A stretch of 64,000 bases of DNA from Blumeriella jaapii (Eukaryota; Ascomycota; Leotiomycetes; Helotiales; Drepanopezizaceae): the NCBI GenBank assembly GCA_009599575.1, contig VWND01000051.1:1-64000 (forward strand), in the 5' to 3' direction. Positions 1-11,715 of this stretch are shown in pieces (positions within the stretch are counted from its first letter, which is position 1; each line of letters starts with the position of its first letter). The translations under genes and the position numbers were made by a program. The notes under the pieces are model-generated. The model saw only the letters and a program-made list of their open reading frames with translations. It made no database searches and was not told the DNA's origin.

Positions 1-3000
1 TTTTTTAGAAACCAGTTTACTTTTTGTCGGAATCTGAACTTACCGAATTACGCGAATATTTCGATTCGAATTTAAAAAAAGGCTGGATAAAAAAATCTAT
101 TAGCTTTGCCGGCGTATTAATAATATTTTATACCGAAAAAAAACGAAAGTTTACGATTATGCGTCGATTATAAAAGTCTAAACGCAATTACGATTAAAAA
201 TCGAACTTTCTTATTTTTTATTAGCGAAACTTTGGATCGTTTGAAAAAAGCTAAAATATTTATTAAGCTAGATTTTATTTAAGCGTACTACCGCTTTCGA
301 ATAAAAAAGGAAAATAAATAAAAAACTGCGTTTCGCATTTGTTACGAATATTTCGAATACTGCGTATTACTTTTCGGCCTTTCGAACGCACCAGCAACCT
401 TCCAAGCGTATATTAATTAAGTTTTAATCGGTTTAATAAATATTACGTATATAATTTACTTCGACGATATTTTAATATTTTCCGAAAACTCCGACGATTA
501 TATAAACGCGGTAAAAAAAGTTTTCGAAAAACTTCGTATTAATAAATTTTACGGAAATCTGAAAAAATATGCTTTCGATACGAATACGGTTAAGTTTCTA
601 AGCTTCGTCGTTATTTCTACGGAAATTAAGATGGATCTAAGAAAAGTAAATAGTATTCGGAAATGGCCTTTTTTTATTACGTAGCGAAATATTTAAATGT
701 TTTTGGGTTTTATTAATTTTTATAAACGTTTTATTAAAAACTACGTTAAGCTTTGCCGATTTATTATAAATTTTTTAAAAAAGATACAACGAAAAAAAAT
801 GTCGGGCCTTTTTCGTTTTTTATTCGAAACGAAGCTCGCTTTTTTATTTTTAAAAGAAAAATTTTGCTAAGCACCGATTCTACGCTATTTCGACCTTCGA
901 TTGAAAATCCAAATCGAAACAAACGCTTCGAAATTCGTTATAAGCGGAATATTATTTCAATTGTTCGAAAAAAGTGCGAGAATACGTTGGCATTCTATCG
1001 TATATTATTCGAAAAAGCTTTTTCTTATAAAATAAAAATACGAAGTTTACGACGCTAAATTAATAGTTATAGTTTACGTTTTTAAATAATAAAACTAATA
1101 TTTACGTAGCGCTTTTAACGTTATTATTATGCGTACAAATTATTATAATTTAAAATACTTTTTTACGAAAAAACGTTTAAACGAACGCTAAGCGAAATAG
1201 GCCGACGAGCTAGCTAAATACGATTTTGCAATCGAATATAAAATAAAAATTTTTAACCCGGCGAATGGTTTTTTTCGCCGGCCAGATTTAAAAAAAGATT
1301 TAAAAAAAAATAACGAATAGCTGTTTACGTTGCATCGTAAGCTAAAACTAACTTATTTGAAAAAATTTTAAAATGTTTTTCCGCAGTAAAAATACGCTTA
1401 AAATCGGGGCATAAACTATTTCGCGCCGATAAGTATTCGAAGCTTTTATTAACGAAATCAAAAAATAAAAAGCAAGCGGAAAAAAGCTAAATAAAAGGTT
1501 TTTTCGCCGGATTGTTTTTTGCTAATATTATTAATTGCAAATAATATATACTACGGAGCGTAATCGCTATATTATTATAATTCGAAACGGCTAATAACAA
1601 GTTAGCAAAACCGATTTATAAAACTATTTTTAAATTATAAAAATCTGATTTTTTTGTATTATAAAAAACGTACGAGTCGGCTTCGCAAAGCAATCGAGCC
1701 GGATCCGAAAAATATTAGCGTATAAGCTAAAATAAATTACTACGTTATAAAAAACGTACGTATATTTCGAATAAAAGCGTTATTAAAAGCGAGATATTAA
1801 AAATTAATTACGACGATCCGACCGCCGGCTATTAAAGCTTTCGGCGAACGCTAAAACTGATCGAAAAAAAGTATTTTTGGCCTGGTTTACGAAGCGACGT
1901 AAAGCGTTACGTTAATACGTATAAAAAATGCTAAAAAAGCAAATTTAGAAAGCACCGACCTTATAGCGAATTAGCCTTTTTTTCGATTTTTACGAAATCT
2001 TAAAAAAAAATAATTATGGATTTTATTACGAATTTACTTTTTAGCAAAAGACGAAATCGTATTTACGATTCGATATTCGTTATAATAAACCGATATACAA
2101 AATTGTCGAGATATATACCGATATAAAAAACGATTTTAGCTTTAAATTTGGCTAAGATATTTATATAATACGTTTACAAAGATTTTGGCTATTTTAAAAA
2201 AATTATTATAAACAAAAGATTAGTTTTTATTAATAAATTTTGGTTTTTAATAATATTTTATTTATAAATACGACGTCGATTAAGCATCGTTTTTTATTTT
2301 TAAACAAATGGCTAAACGAAACGTTAAAATTAAATTTTAGAATTTTATTTTCGCACGTATTGCGATTATCGATAAAACGATTGGGCTACGAAGTTTGCTT
2401 TAGCCGAATTTACGTATAACAATTCGATATACGCTTTTACGAGTTTTATTTCTTTTCGTATATTATACGGTTTTTATCCAGAATTTAGCAGCAACGTCGA
2501 AAGCGACGTCGTAAAAAAAAAAGTATCGTTAGCGGAAAAACGAATTAAAATATTACAAAAAAAAAAAAAGTACTTAGTAAAAAGCTAAAAAAAGCCAACG
2601 CGAATTACAAAAGGTTTTACGACGTTAAATATAAGAAAAATTAAATTTCAAATAAGCGATAAAATATTATTATCGATTAAAAACTTTCGATAGCTACGAT
2701 TTTTTCGAAAGCTTTTAAATAAATATTTAAAGCTTTTTAAAATCAAGCGAATTATATACGAATACGGCCAAACTTATTAATTCGAGCTTTTTTTTTAATA
2801 TTATATTTACGATATTTTCTACGTTTTTTTATTAAAACCTTGGCAAAATCGGGATAATACCGAGCCGAAAAATAATATAATAAAATTTCAAAAATCCGAA
2901 AAATATAAAATCAAATTAATATAAGCTTATAAAAATATAAAAAAAAACCGATATTATTTGATACGATAAAAGAGCTATTTATTAAGCGAAAACTTTTGGA

Positions 3001-3150
3001 AGCTAAAAAACCATTTTACGAACGCAAAAAAAATTATAAAAAAATACTTAAAAAATACGATAAATAATAACAACGGAACAATAACGAATGCGCGTCGTAA
3101 AAGCAAAAAAAAAAAAAAAAAAACAAAAACACTTAAAAAACCTTAAAACC
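1..3150 (+). pseudogene. pol: RLG-1 copy A pol: RT, RNase H, integrase, chromodomain (degenerate)
   Basis: The reading frame can be followed through many stops. Reverse transcriptase runs from the window edge to about 730, with the catalytic YFDD at 457-468. RNase H follows to about 1250, integrase lies at about 1820-2800, and a chromodomain at about 2900-3060. Stops are mostly TAA or TAG where better copies (E) have CAA, CAG or TGG, as RIP would produce. The recurring 101-codon open frame at 753-1058 is an out-of-frame shadow of the RNase H region. The copy cannot be functional. Pol ends near 3150, about 100 bp from the 3' end of the convergent antisense gene. Confidence 0.88.
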
Positions 3151-3251
3151 GCCGCCTAAAAACCAATTTATTTTTATTATTAATTTTTTTTTTATCGTTA
3201 TCGCTATTTTTTTTAAATTTAAAAGCAGCGGCAAATTAAAAAAAATTAATA

Positions 3252-3955
3252 TTAAACGAATTCGCAAAGTATTCGATTTATTTTAATTAAAGCTTTTACA
3301 ATAGCCGTAATCGAATCTTGAATTGCAACTACGATATTTTCGTAAAAATTCAAAATTTAATTTAATTAATTAAAATAAATCCGAGCGACGTTTTCGAAAC
3401 GTCGGAAAATACGTTTTATATTAGCGTCGTTAAATAAAAAGGCCGGCGCAGCTAAAGCTTTTAAAACAGCAGCAGCCGCCAAACCGGCAGAAACGGACGC
3501 AGCAGCAGCAGCGGCAGCGGCAGCCCGAGCCGCGGCGCGATTCGTACGATTTTCGATTATTATAAAAGCCGAAGCGTTATTTTTTTTTTAACGATTTATA
3601 TAAGCGTCGTAAATAATAAAATCGATAAAAATCTTAATAAAAGCTTTAGCTTCGGCAGCAGAAAAAAAAAAAGCGGCAGCGGCTATAATAGCATCGAAAC
3701 GATTTATAAAATCGTTAAGGCCCGCAAAAAAGGTTTGCGCCTCGGTAGCGCGTGCGGCAGGAATTTATAGCTAATTAAAAACGAATCCGAATAAAAATTT
3801 AAAAGATTTACAAAAAAGCATTAAGTATACGAAGTTTTGCAACGGTTGCATTTTACGCTAAAAAGCTCGAAAACGCAAAAAAGTAAAAAATCCGTTATAA
3901 TGCTTTCGCGTAAAATCAGGCGGGCGTATCGAAAGCAAATAAAAATCAAGGGCAT
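3252..3955 (-). pseudogene. RLG-1 antisense gene, copy A
   Basis: Same structure as in copies B and E. Exon 1 is 3812-3955 (48 codons, Cys-rich), a 47-nt intron spans 3765-3811 (5' border GTAAAT; the 3' border CAG is mutated to TAA), and exon 2 is 3252-3764 (171 codons, in frame, Ala-rich). Exon 1 keeps five of the six cluster cysteines; the second is Tyr. The in-frame stop in exon 1 lies where copy C has CAG. Function is unknown. Confidence 0.7.
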
Positions 3956-4137
3956 TTTAAGAATTCGCGGCGAACGCGACGAAAAATAATTAATTAAAAT
4001 AAAAAAAAGCTAATAAAAAAATAAAAATAATAAAAAAAAAAAAAAGTTAAACAGGAAAATAACGGCCATTTTAAAAAAAAAGCTTTTTCAACGAAAATGC
4101 GAGCGCTACCGAAAACAAAAAAAACAAAACAGCAAAA

Positions 4138-4197
4138 CAGCCATAATTCACGACCGAAAGCGGAAAAAACAGCTATAATTCACGACCAAAAGCGAAC
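4138..4197. repeat. Two direct repeats of about 30 bp in the RLG-1 3' region
   Basis: Two adjacent units with the core TAATTCACGACC lie between the start of the antisense gene and the 3' LTR. All RLG-1 copies have them (for example 32002-32063 in E). They sit upstream of the antisense gene, so a promoter role is possible but is inference. Confidence 0.6.
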
Positions 4198-4302
4198 GAA
4201 ACCGCACGTTATTTCGAAAGCGTAACGCACGTTATATACGGAAGCATACGCATAAAAAAATCAATCGCTTTTAAAAACCAAAAACCTAAAAAAAAAAAGT
4301 AA

Positions 4303-4714
4303 TATCAAAAACCAATATTACGTATATAAATCAAATAATCCGCCAAAACCTTTTGCTTTTTACTAATTTTCGAATAACACTTTCTGCGGATAGGCCGTAA
4401 AAGCCGGATAGTATTATAAAAGCTAAAAATAATATTTAAATAAAACATTTTATAAAAATAATTGCTAAAAAACCAGTTATTAAAATTATATTAAAAAAAA
4501 TAAGAAAAGGTCGGGATAGGGGCTAGAAAGCATATTAAATAAAATTCGCCTGGTTTCCTGGGAAATATTCTTTTCGAGGGCTCCATCCCTTCTTTTGTAT
4601 TTATACACGCCTTTTACTAAAAATATAAAAGGTAGAAATCAGTCTGACTATCAACCCAACCTTATCTGAGCTCTATTATTTGAACTAATGTTTCCCTGCC
4701 TTTCAATTCTTACA
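4303..4714 (+). repeat. RLG-1 copy A 3' LTR
   Basis: 412 bp, alignable end to end with the 413-bp LTRs of copy E. The start TGTCAGGAACC is mutated to TATCAAAAACC; the end is CTTACA. The 3' half is much less mutated than the 5' half. Confidence 0.92.
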
Positions 4715-5120
4715 CTCGTACGAAAAATTAATATTAATCGTTCGTCGTATCGAAAATGCTAATAAAATTATCAACGACGAAACGAAAAATAATAAACGAC
4801 GAAACGAACGCAAAAAAAAAAAAAGAAAAAAACTTATATTTACGATTAAAGCTTAAAAGCTAAAACAGATATATACCGTTCTCGATTCGAAAATACGTTA
4901 TAAAAAAAAAAACGAAAGCGAAAAAACGACAATTTTAACAAAATCTTTTAAAATCCTAAAACTTTTAACGATTTTTTTTATTTTTCGAAATGCAGTCGCT
5001 GCTAAAAGAAAAAGCATCGTATAGCCAATTGTTTAAAAATCGAATATTATAAATGCAATAAAAAAAAATATATAATTTTAAATTGTTCCGAAGCTAACAA
5101 ATCTAAAAATTCGGAAAAAG
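4715..5120 (+). pseudogene. gag: RLG-1 copy B gag C-terminus with zinc knuckles
   Basis: The C-terminal part of Gag (nucleocapsid). A Lys/Arg-rich stretch is followed by the two CCHC zinc knuckles starting at 4991 (TGC) and ending near 5090. Knuckles of this kind bind element RNA during packaging. The reading frame is broken by RIP-type stops and A-run length changes. Confidence 0.75.
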
Positions 5121-5149
5121 CTTCCGTTCGATTTTAATTTCGTCGCTGC

Positions 5150-8100
5150 TAATAAAATCGAGCGAAAAAAAAAAGCAAAAAATAATAATTTTAATCGAAA
5201 TTAAAAAAACCAAAAGCGAAATTCGTACGAAATAAGCTTTTATCGATTGCGGCGCGAAAAAAAACTGCGTAATTCAAAAGTTATTAATTAAATATAAATA
5301 AAAACCAATTTAAAAACGTATTAATTTATTTACGATTAAAAAAAAAAAAGTAATTATTTACGGCACGTATACGCAATTTATTCGCGCTATTAATAATTAT
5401 AAAACAATTAAAAAGATACAAAGCGATTTCGTGGCTTGCGATATAAATATCCTAAGAGTTTTATTTATTTTAAGATTCTTTTGATTGCGAAATATCGATT
5501 CCGTTATAAGCTTTCGAATTAAATCGTAGCGATACTCAATCGAACGCTTATAATTTAATTTCGTTATAATTAAACGTTTTAAAAAAATCCAAAAAAAAGC
5601 AAGCGTTTTGTATCGTTTTAAAAAAAGCTATTAAAAAACAGTATTAATTATCTTTTAAATACGACGATTACGCCGATGTATTCGACGATACCGCCGCGGT
5701 TATCCTAGTTTTTTACCATTTTATAAAGCATCGAATAAACTTCGCGGAAAAAAAAAACCTTTTTTAAGGACTAATTTACTTTTTATCGGAATTTAAATTC
5801 ACCGAATTACGCGAATATTTCGATTCGAATTTAAAAAAAAGCTGGATAAAAAAATCTATTAATTCTGCCGGCGCATCGGTAATATTTATACCGAAAAAAA
5901 ACGAAAGTTTACGATTATGCGTCGATTATAAAAGTCTAAACGCAATTACGATTAAAAATCGAATTTTTTTATTTTTTATCAGCGAAATTTTGAATCGTTT
6001 AAAAAAAGCTAAAATATTCATTAAGCTAAATTTTATTTGGGCGTACCACCGCCTTCGAATAAAAAAGAAAAATAAATAAAAAACTGCGTTTCGCATTCGT
6101 TACGAATATTTCGAATATTACGTATTACTTTTCGGCTTTTCGAATGCATCAGCAATCTTTTAAGCGTATATTAATTAAGCTTTAGTCGATTTAATAAATA
6201 TTACGTATATAATTTACTTCGACGATATTTTAATATTTTCCGAAAACTCCGACGATTATACAAACGCGGTAAAAAAAGTTTTCGAAAAATTTTATATTAA
6301 TAAATTTTACGAAAATCTAAAAAAATATGCTTTCGATACGAATACGATTAAATTCTTAGGCTTCGTCGTTACTTCTACGAAAATTAAAATAAACCTAAAA
6401 AAAAATAAATAATATTCGAAAATAGTCTTTTTTTATTACGTAGCGAAATATTTAAATGTTTTTAGATTTTACTAATTTTTACAAACGTTTTATTAAAAAC
6501 TACGCTAAGTTTTGCCGATTTATTACAAATTTTTTAAAAAAAATGCAACGAAGAAAAATATCGGGCCTTTTTCGTTTTTTATTCGAAGCGAAGCTCGCTT
6601 TTTTACTTTTAAAAGAAAAGTTTTGCTAAGCATCGATTTTATGTTATTTCGATCTTCGATTAAAAATTCAAATCGAAACAAACGCTTCGAAATTCGTTAT
6701 AAGCGAAATATTATTTTAATTGTTCGAAGAGAATACGAAAGCACGTTAGCATTTTATCGTATATTATTCGAAAAAACTTTTTTTTATAAAACAAAAATAC
6801 GAAATTTACGACGCTAAATTAATAGTTATAATTTACGCTTTTAAATAATAAAGCTAATATCTACGTAGCGCTTTCGACGTTATTATTATACGTACAAATT
6901 ATTATAATCTGAAATACTTTTTTACGAAAAAACGTTTAAACGGACGCTAAGCGAAATGGGCCGACGAATTAGCTGAATACGATTTTGCAATCGAATATAA
7001 AACAAAAGTTTTTAATTCGGCGAATAGTTTTTTTCGCCGGCCAAATTTAAAAAAAAATTTAAAAAAAAATAACGAACAGCTATTTACGTTGTATCGTAAG
7101 CTAAAATTAGCTTATTTAAAAAATTTTAAAATATTTTTCGTAATAAAAACACGTTTAAAATCGGAGCATAAACCATTTCGCGCCGATAAATATTCGAAAC
7201 TTTTATTAACGGAATCAGAAAATAAAAAGCAAGCGGAAAAAAGCCAAATAAAAAGCTTTTTCGCCGGATTATTTTTTGCTAATATTATTAATTGCAAATA
7301 GTATATACCACGGAGCGTAGCCGTTGTATTATTATAATTCGAAACGGCTAATAACGAATTAATAAAACCGATTTACAAAATTATTTTTAAATTGCAAAAA
7401 TCTAATTTTTTTGTATTACAAAAAACGTACGAATCGGCTTCGCAAAACAATCGAGCCGGATCCGAAAAACACTGGCGTATAGGCCAAAATAAATTACTAC
7501 GTTATAAAAAACGTACGTATATTTCGAATAAAAACGCTATTAAAAGCGAAATATTAAAAATTAATTACAACGATCCGACCGCCGGCTATTAAAGCTTTCG
7601 GCGAACGCTAAAACTGGTCGAAAAAAAGTATTTTTGGCTTGGTTTACGAAGCGACGTAAAACGTTACGTTAATACGTATGGAAAATGCCAGAAAAGCAAG
7701 TTTAAAAAGCACCGACCTTATAGCGAATTAATTTTTTTTTCGATTTTTACGAAATTTTAAAAAAAAATAATTATAAACTTTATTACGAATTTACTTTTTA
7801 GCAAAAAACGAAATCGTGTTTACGATTCGATATTCGTTATAATAAACCGATATACGAAGCTGTCGAAATATATACCGATATAAAAAACGATTTCAGCTTT
7901 AGATTTAGTTAAGATATTTATATAATACGTTTATAAAAATTTTAACTGCTTTAAAAAAATTATTATAAACAAAAGGTTAGTTTTTATTAATAAATTCTGG
8001 TTTTTAATAATATTTTATTTACAAATACGACGTCGATTAAACACCGTTTTTTATTTTCAAACCGATAGCCAAACGAAACGTTAAAATCAAATTTTAAAAT

Positions 8101-8915
8101 TTTATTTTCGTACGTACTGCGATTATCGACAAAACGATTAAGTTACAAAACTTATTTTAGCCGAGTTTACGTATAACAATTCGATACACGCTTTTACGGA
8201 TTTTACTTTTTTTCGTATATTATACGGCTTTTATTCAGAATTTAGCAGCAACGTCGAAAGCGACGTCGTAAAAAAAAAAGTACCGTCAGCGGAAAAACGA
8301 ATTAAAATATTATAAAAAAAAAAAAAAATATTTAATAAAAAGCTAAGAAAAGCCAACGCGAATTACAAAAGATTTTACGACGCTAAATATAAAAAAACTA
8401 AATTTCAAATAAGCGATAAAGTATTATTATCGATTAAAAACCTTCGACAGCTGCGATTTTTTCGAAAGCTTTCAGATAAATATTTAAAGCTTTTTAAAAT
8501 CAAACGAATTATATACGAGTACGGCCAAGCTTATTAATTCGAATTTTCTTTTTAATATCGTATTTACGATATTTTCTACGTTTTTCTACTAAAACTTTGG
8601 CAAAATCGAAATAATACCGAGCCGAAAAATAATATAATAAAATTTTAAAAACCCGAAAAATACGAAGTTAAATTAATACAAATTTACAAAAATACAAAAA
8701 AGGGCCGATATTATTTGGTGCAATAAAAAGGCTATTTATTAAGCGAAAACTTTTGAAAGCTAAAAAACTATTTTACGAACGCAAAAAAAATTGTAAAAAA
8801 ATACTTAAAAAATACGATAAATAATAGCAACGAAACAGTAATAAATGCGCGCCGTAAAAACAAAAAAAAGAAAACAAAAACACTTAGAAAATCTCAAAAC
8901 CGCCGCTAAGCTAAT
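5150..8915 (+). pseudogene. pol: RLG-1 copy B pol (degenerate)
   Basis: Protease with the active site Asp-Cys-Gly-Ala around 5245. RT runs from about 5770 with YFDD at 6215-6226. RNase H is at about 6430-7280, integrase at about 7550-8560, chromodomain at about 8660-8820. The short open frames at 7089-7301 and 7392-7592 are in-frame survivors of the spacer between RNase H and integrase and of the integrase N-terminal region. Many stops remain, so this is not functional. Confidence 0.87.
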
Positions 8916-8999
8916 TTATTTTTATCGTTATCTTTTTTTTTATCGTTATCGCTATTTTTTTCAAATTCAAAAGCAGCGGCAAGCTAAAAAAAATTAATA

Positions 9000-9697
9000 T
9001 TAAACGAATTCGCAAAATATTCGATTTATTTTAATTAAAGCTTTTACAATAGCCGTAATCGAATATTAAATTGCAGTTACGATATTTTCGTAAAAATTCA
9101 GAATTTAATCTAATTGATTAAAATAAATCCGAGCGACGTTTTCGAAACGTCGAAAAATACGTTTTATACTAGCGTCGTTAAAAAAAAGGGCCGGCGCAAT
9201 TAAAGCTTTTAAAACAGCAGCAATCGTTAAACCGGCAGAAACGAGCGCAGTAGCAGCGGCGGCAGCTCGAGCCGCGGCGCGATTCGCACGATTTCCGACT
9301 ATTATAAAAGCCGAAGCGTCATTTTTTTTTAAACGATTTATATAAATATCGTAAGTAATAAAATCGATAAAAATTTTAGCAAAAGCTTTAGCTTCGGCAG
9401 CAAAAAAAAAAAAAACGGCAGCGGCGATAATAATATCGAAACGATTTATAAAATCGTTAAGGCCCGCGAAAAGAGTTTGCGCCTCGATAGCGCGTACGGC
9501 AGGAATTTGTAATTAATTAAAAGCGAATTCGAATAAAAATCTAAAAAATTTATAAAAAAGCATTAAATATGCGAAGTTTTGCAGCGGTTGCATTTTACGC
9601 TAAAAAGCTCGAAAACGCAAAAAAGCAAAAAATCCGTTATGATATTTTCGCGTAAAATCAGGCGGACGCACCGAAAGCAAATAAAAATCAAAAGCAT
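9000..9697 (-). pseudogene. RLG-1 antisense gene, copy B (best second exon)
   Basis: Lies on the strand opposite to gag-pol and ends tail-to-tail with pol. Exon 1 is 9554-9697 (48 codons) with six cysteines at residues 7, 10, 27, 36, 39 and 46 (C-x2-C-x16-C-x8-C-x2-C-x6-C) and one stop at codon 45. Intron 9507-9553 is 47 nt; its GT border is mutated to AT. Exon 2 is 9000-9506, exactly 169 codons, with segments AIEAQT, FAGLNDFINRFD, AFIIVGNRANRAAARAAA and a C-terminal CEFV. It has only two internal stops. One of them is CAA in copy E, so RIP rather than non-coding origin explains it. The spacing of the last four cysteines fits the second half of a fungal Zn2Cys6 cluster; the first half has a longer loop. 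Total about 216 residues. Product and role are unknown; I infer a zinc-binding protein. Confidence 0.72.
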
Positions 9698-10046
9698 TTT
9701 AAAAATTCGCGGCGAACGCGGCGAAAAGCAATTAATTAAAATAAAAAAAAGCTGACGAAAAAATAAAAATAAAAAAAAAAAAAAAAAAGTTAAGCAGGAA
9801 AATAGCGGCCATTTTAAAAAAAAAAGCTTTTTTAACGAAAATACGAAACGCTACCGAAAACAAAAAAAACAAAATAGTAAAACAGCTATAATTCACGACC
9901 GAAAGCGAAAGAAACAGTTATAATTCACGACCAAAAGCGAAAAAGACCGTACGTTATTTCGAAAGCGTAACGCACGTTATATACGAAAGCATACGCATAA
10001 AAAAATCAATCGCTTTTAGAAATTAAAAGCTTAAAAAAAAAGGTAA

Positions 10047-10459
10047 TATTAAAAATTAATATTACGTATTTAAGTTAAATAATCCGCCAAAACCCTCTGC
10101 TTTTTACTAACTCTCGAATAATATTTTTTACGGATAGGCCGTAAAGGCCGGATAATATTATAAGAATTGGAAATAATATTTAAATAAAATATTTTATAGA
10201 AATAATTACTAAAAAACCAGTTATTAAAATTATATTAAAAAGAATAAAAAAAGGTCGGAATAAAAGCTGGAAAAGCATATTAAATAAAGCTCGCCTGGTT
10301 TTCTAGGAAATACTTTTCTCGAGGGCTCCACCCTTTCTTTTGTACTTATACACGCCTTTTATTAGAGATATAAAAGGTAGAAATCAGTCTGATTATTAAC
10401 CCAACCTTATCTGAGCTCTATTGTCTAAATTAGTGTTTCCCTGCCTTTCAATCCTTACA
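10047..10459 (+). repeat. RLG-1 copy B 3' LTR
   Basis: 413 bp. The 5' end TGTCAGGAACC is mutated to TATTAAAAATT; the end is CCTTACA. Confidence 0.92.
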
Positions 10460-10690
10460 AAAAATAACAAATCGAATACTGGTTCGTACGCTTCGACCGC
10501 TGCGTTCGGCCTTTTTGAATGAAATTTTTTTTGGTCAAACGCCTGGCGAAAACTTAATCTTTTGATTTTACGCTTTATAATTATAGCAATTGCAACTTGC
10601 GGCTTTTTATTAAAAATAGTAAAAAAATGGCTATACGTGTATTGGCCTGAGCCACGAAATATCGAAACCGTAAATTATACAATAATATTA
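10460..10690. other. Unassigned remnant between copy B and F1
   Basis: About 230 bp that match none of the families in the window. One forward frame stays open for about 20 codons on each side of a single stop, and base composition is less AT-rich than the flanks. It may be older host DNA or a piece of RLG-3. I cannot name it. Confidence 0.4.
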
Positions 10691-11301
10691 TATTAATTTA
10701 ATTAATTTATTAAAAAACAAATTTTTTAATATATTATTTAAATATTTGAACGCAATTTTATTTTACTCAATTTTTTCAGAAAACACAAAAACTTTTTTAA
10801 TAGCTTTTTTATTAAAAACGATTTCTTTTATATTAAAAACCTTTAATTTGCAATTTCAGAAAACATTTAATTATTTAATTCAAACCTTATCAACACTTTC
10901 GCTAATATTATAAATACCGACGCTTTTCGTTTTTTTATGCGAAGCCGCATGCTTCTTTTTGGCTTTTTTAGTGCATTTCTATTTAATAGCGCCAATATTA
11001 CCGATTTTATCGAAAAATATAAAAAAACTTATAAAAATTTCGGAGTTTTTAAAACTGAAATGTTCGATAAACTTTTTCGTTATTATAATCTAATTACCAA
11101 ACATATTATTAAATCGATTAATAAATAAAAAGCTATTGAAGCTCGAAATTGGCGCAAGCTAATTAAAATTTTGAAATCGGAGTTTCGAAATTACGATCGC
11201 TAATAAATCCGCGATATTATCGCTTTTCTTAAACAGTTTATTATAATAATTCGCCAGGCCAAAAAATTCAAAGTTTATTATCGTATTTATACAAGGGTTT
11301 C
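10691..11301 (+). mobile_element. RLG-3 copy F1, first segment (gag N-terminal region)
   Basis: Aligns with 50746-51350 (copy F2) over its whole length. The frame at 10937-11128 corresponds to the middle of F2's first gag third. It is cut at 11301 by copy C; the last 5 bases, GTTTC, are repeated at 41525-41529 after C, where F1 resumes. Joining the two pieces reproduces the F2 order. Confidence 0.85.
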
Positions 11302-11715
11302 TGTCAGGAACCAATATCACGTGTATAAGTCAGATGATCCGCCAAAACCCTCTGCCTTTTACCAATCCTCGAATAATATTCTTTGCGGATAGGCCGTGGG
11401 GGCCGGATAATACTGTGAGGGCTGGAAATAATATTTAAATAAAACATTCTATAGGAATAATTGCTAAGAAATCAGTTATTAAGGTTATATTGAAAAGAAT
11501 TGAAAAAAGATCGGAATAAGGGCTGGAAAAGCATATTAAATAAAGTTCGCTTGATTTCCTGGGAAATATTTTTCTCGAAGGCTCCACCCCTTTTTTTGTA
11601 TTTATATACGTTTTTTATTAAAAATATAAAAGGTAAAAATTAATTTAATTATTAATTTAATTTTATTTGAGCTTTATTATTTGAATTACTGTTTTTCTGT
11701 TTTTTAATTTTTATA
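11302..11715 (+). repeat. RLG-1 copy C 5' LTR
   Basis: 414 bp, TGTCAGGAACC to TTATA (mutated TTACA). The first half is nearly unmutated and keeps an E-box CACGTG; the second half has strong C-to-T change. In intact LTRs this half carries a TATAAG-like stretch close to the 5' end. Confidence 0.95.

Larger units (their letters stand above)
1..4714 (+). mobile_element. RLG-1 copy A, Ty3/gypsy chromovirus, left part off window
   Basis: This is the 3' part of an RLG-1 LTR retrotransposon. It enters the window at the start of reverse transcriptase and runs through RNase H, integrase, chromodomain, antisense gene and 3' LTR. It ends at 4714, where the sequence switches without a gap into the gag of another RLG-1 copy (B). 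A is therefore inserted in B's gag. The 5 bases after it, CTCGT, should be half of a target duplication whose partner lies left of the window. It is heavily RIP-mutated, with many in-frame TAA and TAG. Confidence 0.93.
4715..10459 (+). mobile_element. RLG-1 copy B, 3' part, split by copy A
   Basis: The sequence resumes in the middle of gag right after copy A and runs to a 3' LTR at 10047-10459. The 5' LTR and first half of gag must lie left of the window, beyond A. The segment lines up with copies C, D and E without large gaps. The bases after the LTR are AAAAA; the matching 5' duplication cannot be seen. Confidence 0.93.

Noticed and set aside
753..1058. 101-codon frame that recurs in six copies (also near 6512, 14701, 28636, 35299, 45441)
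   Set aside because: It overlaps RNase H out of frame and starts from TTG; the true frame contains the EINASKFA segment. Recurrence only reflects copy number.
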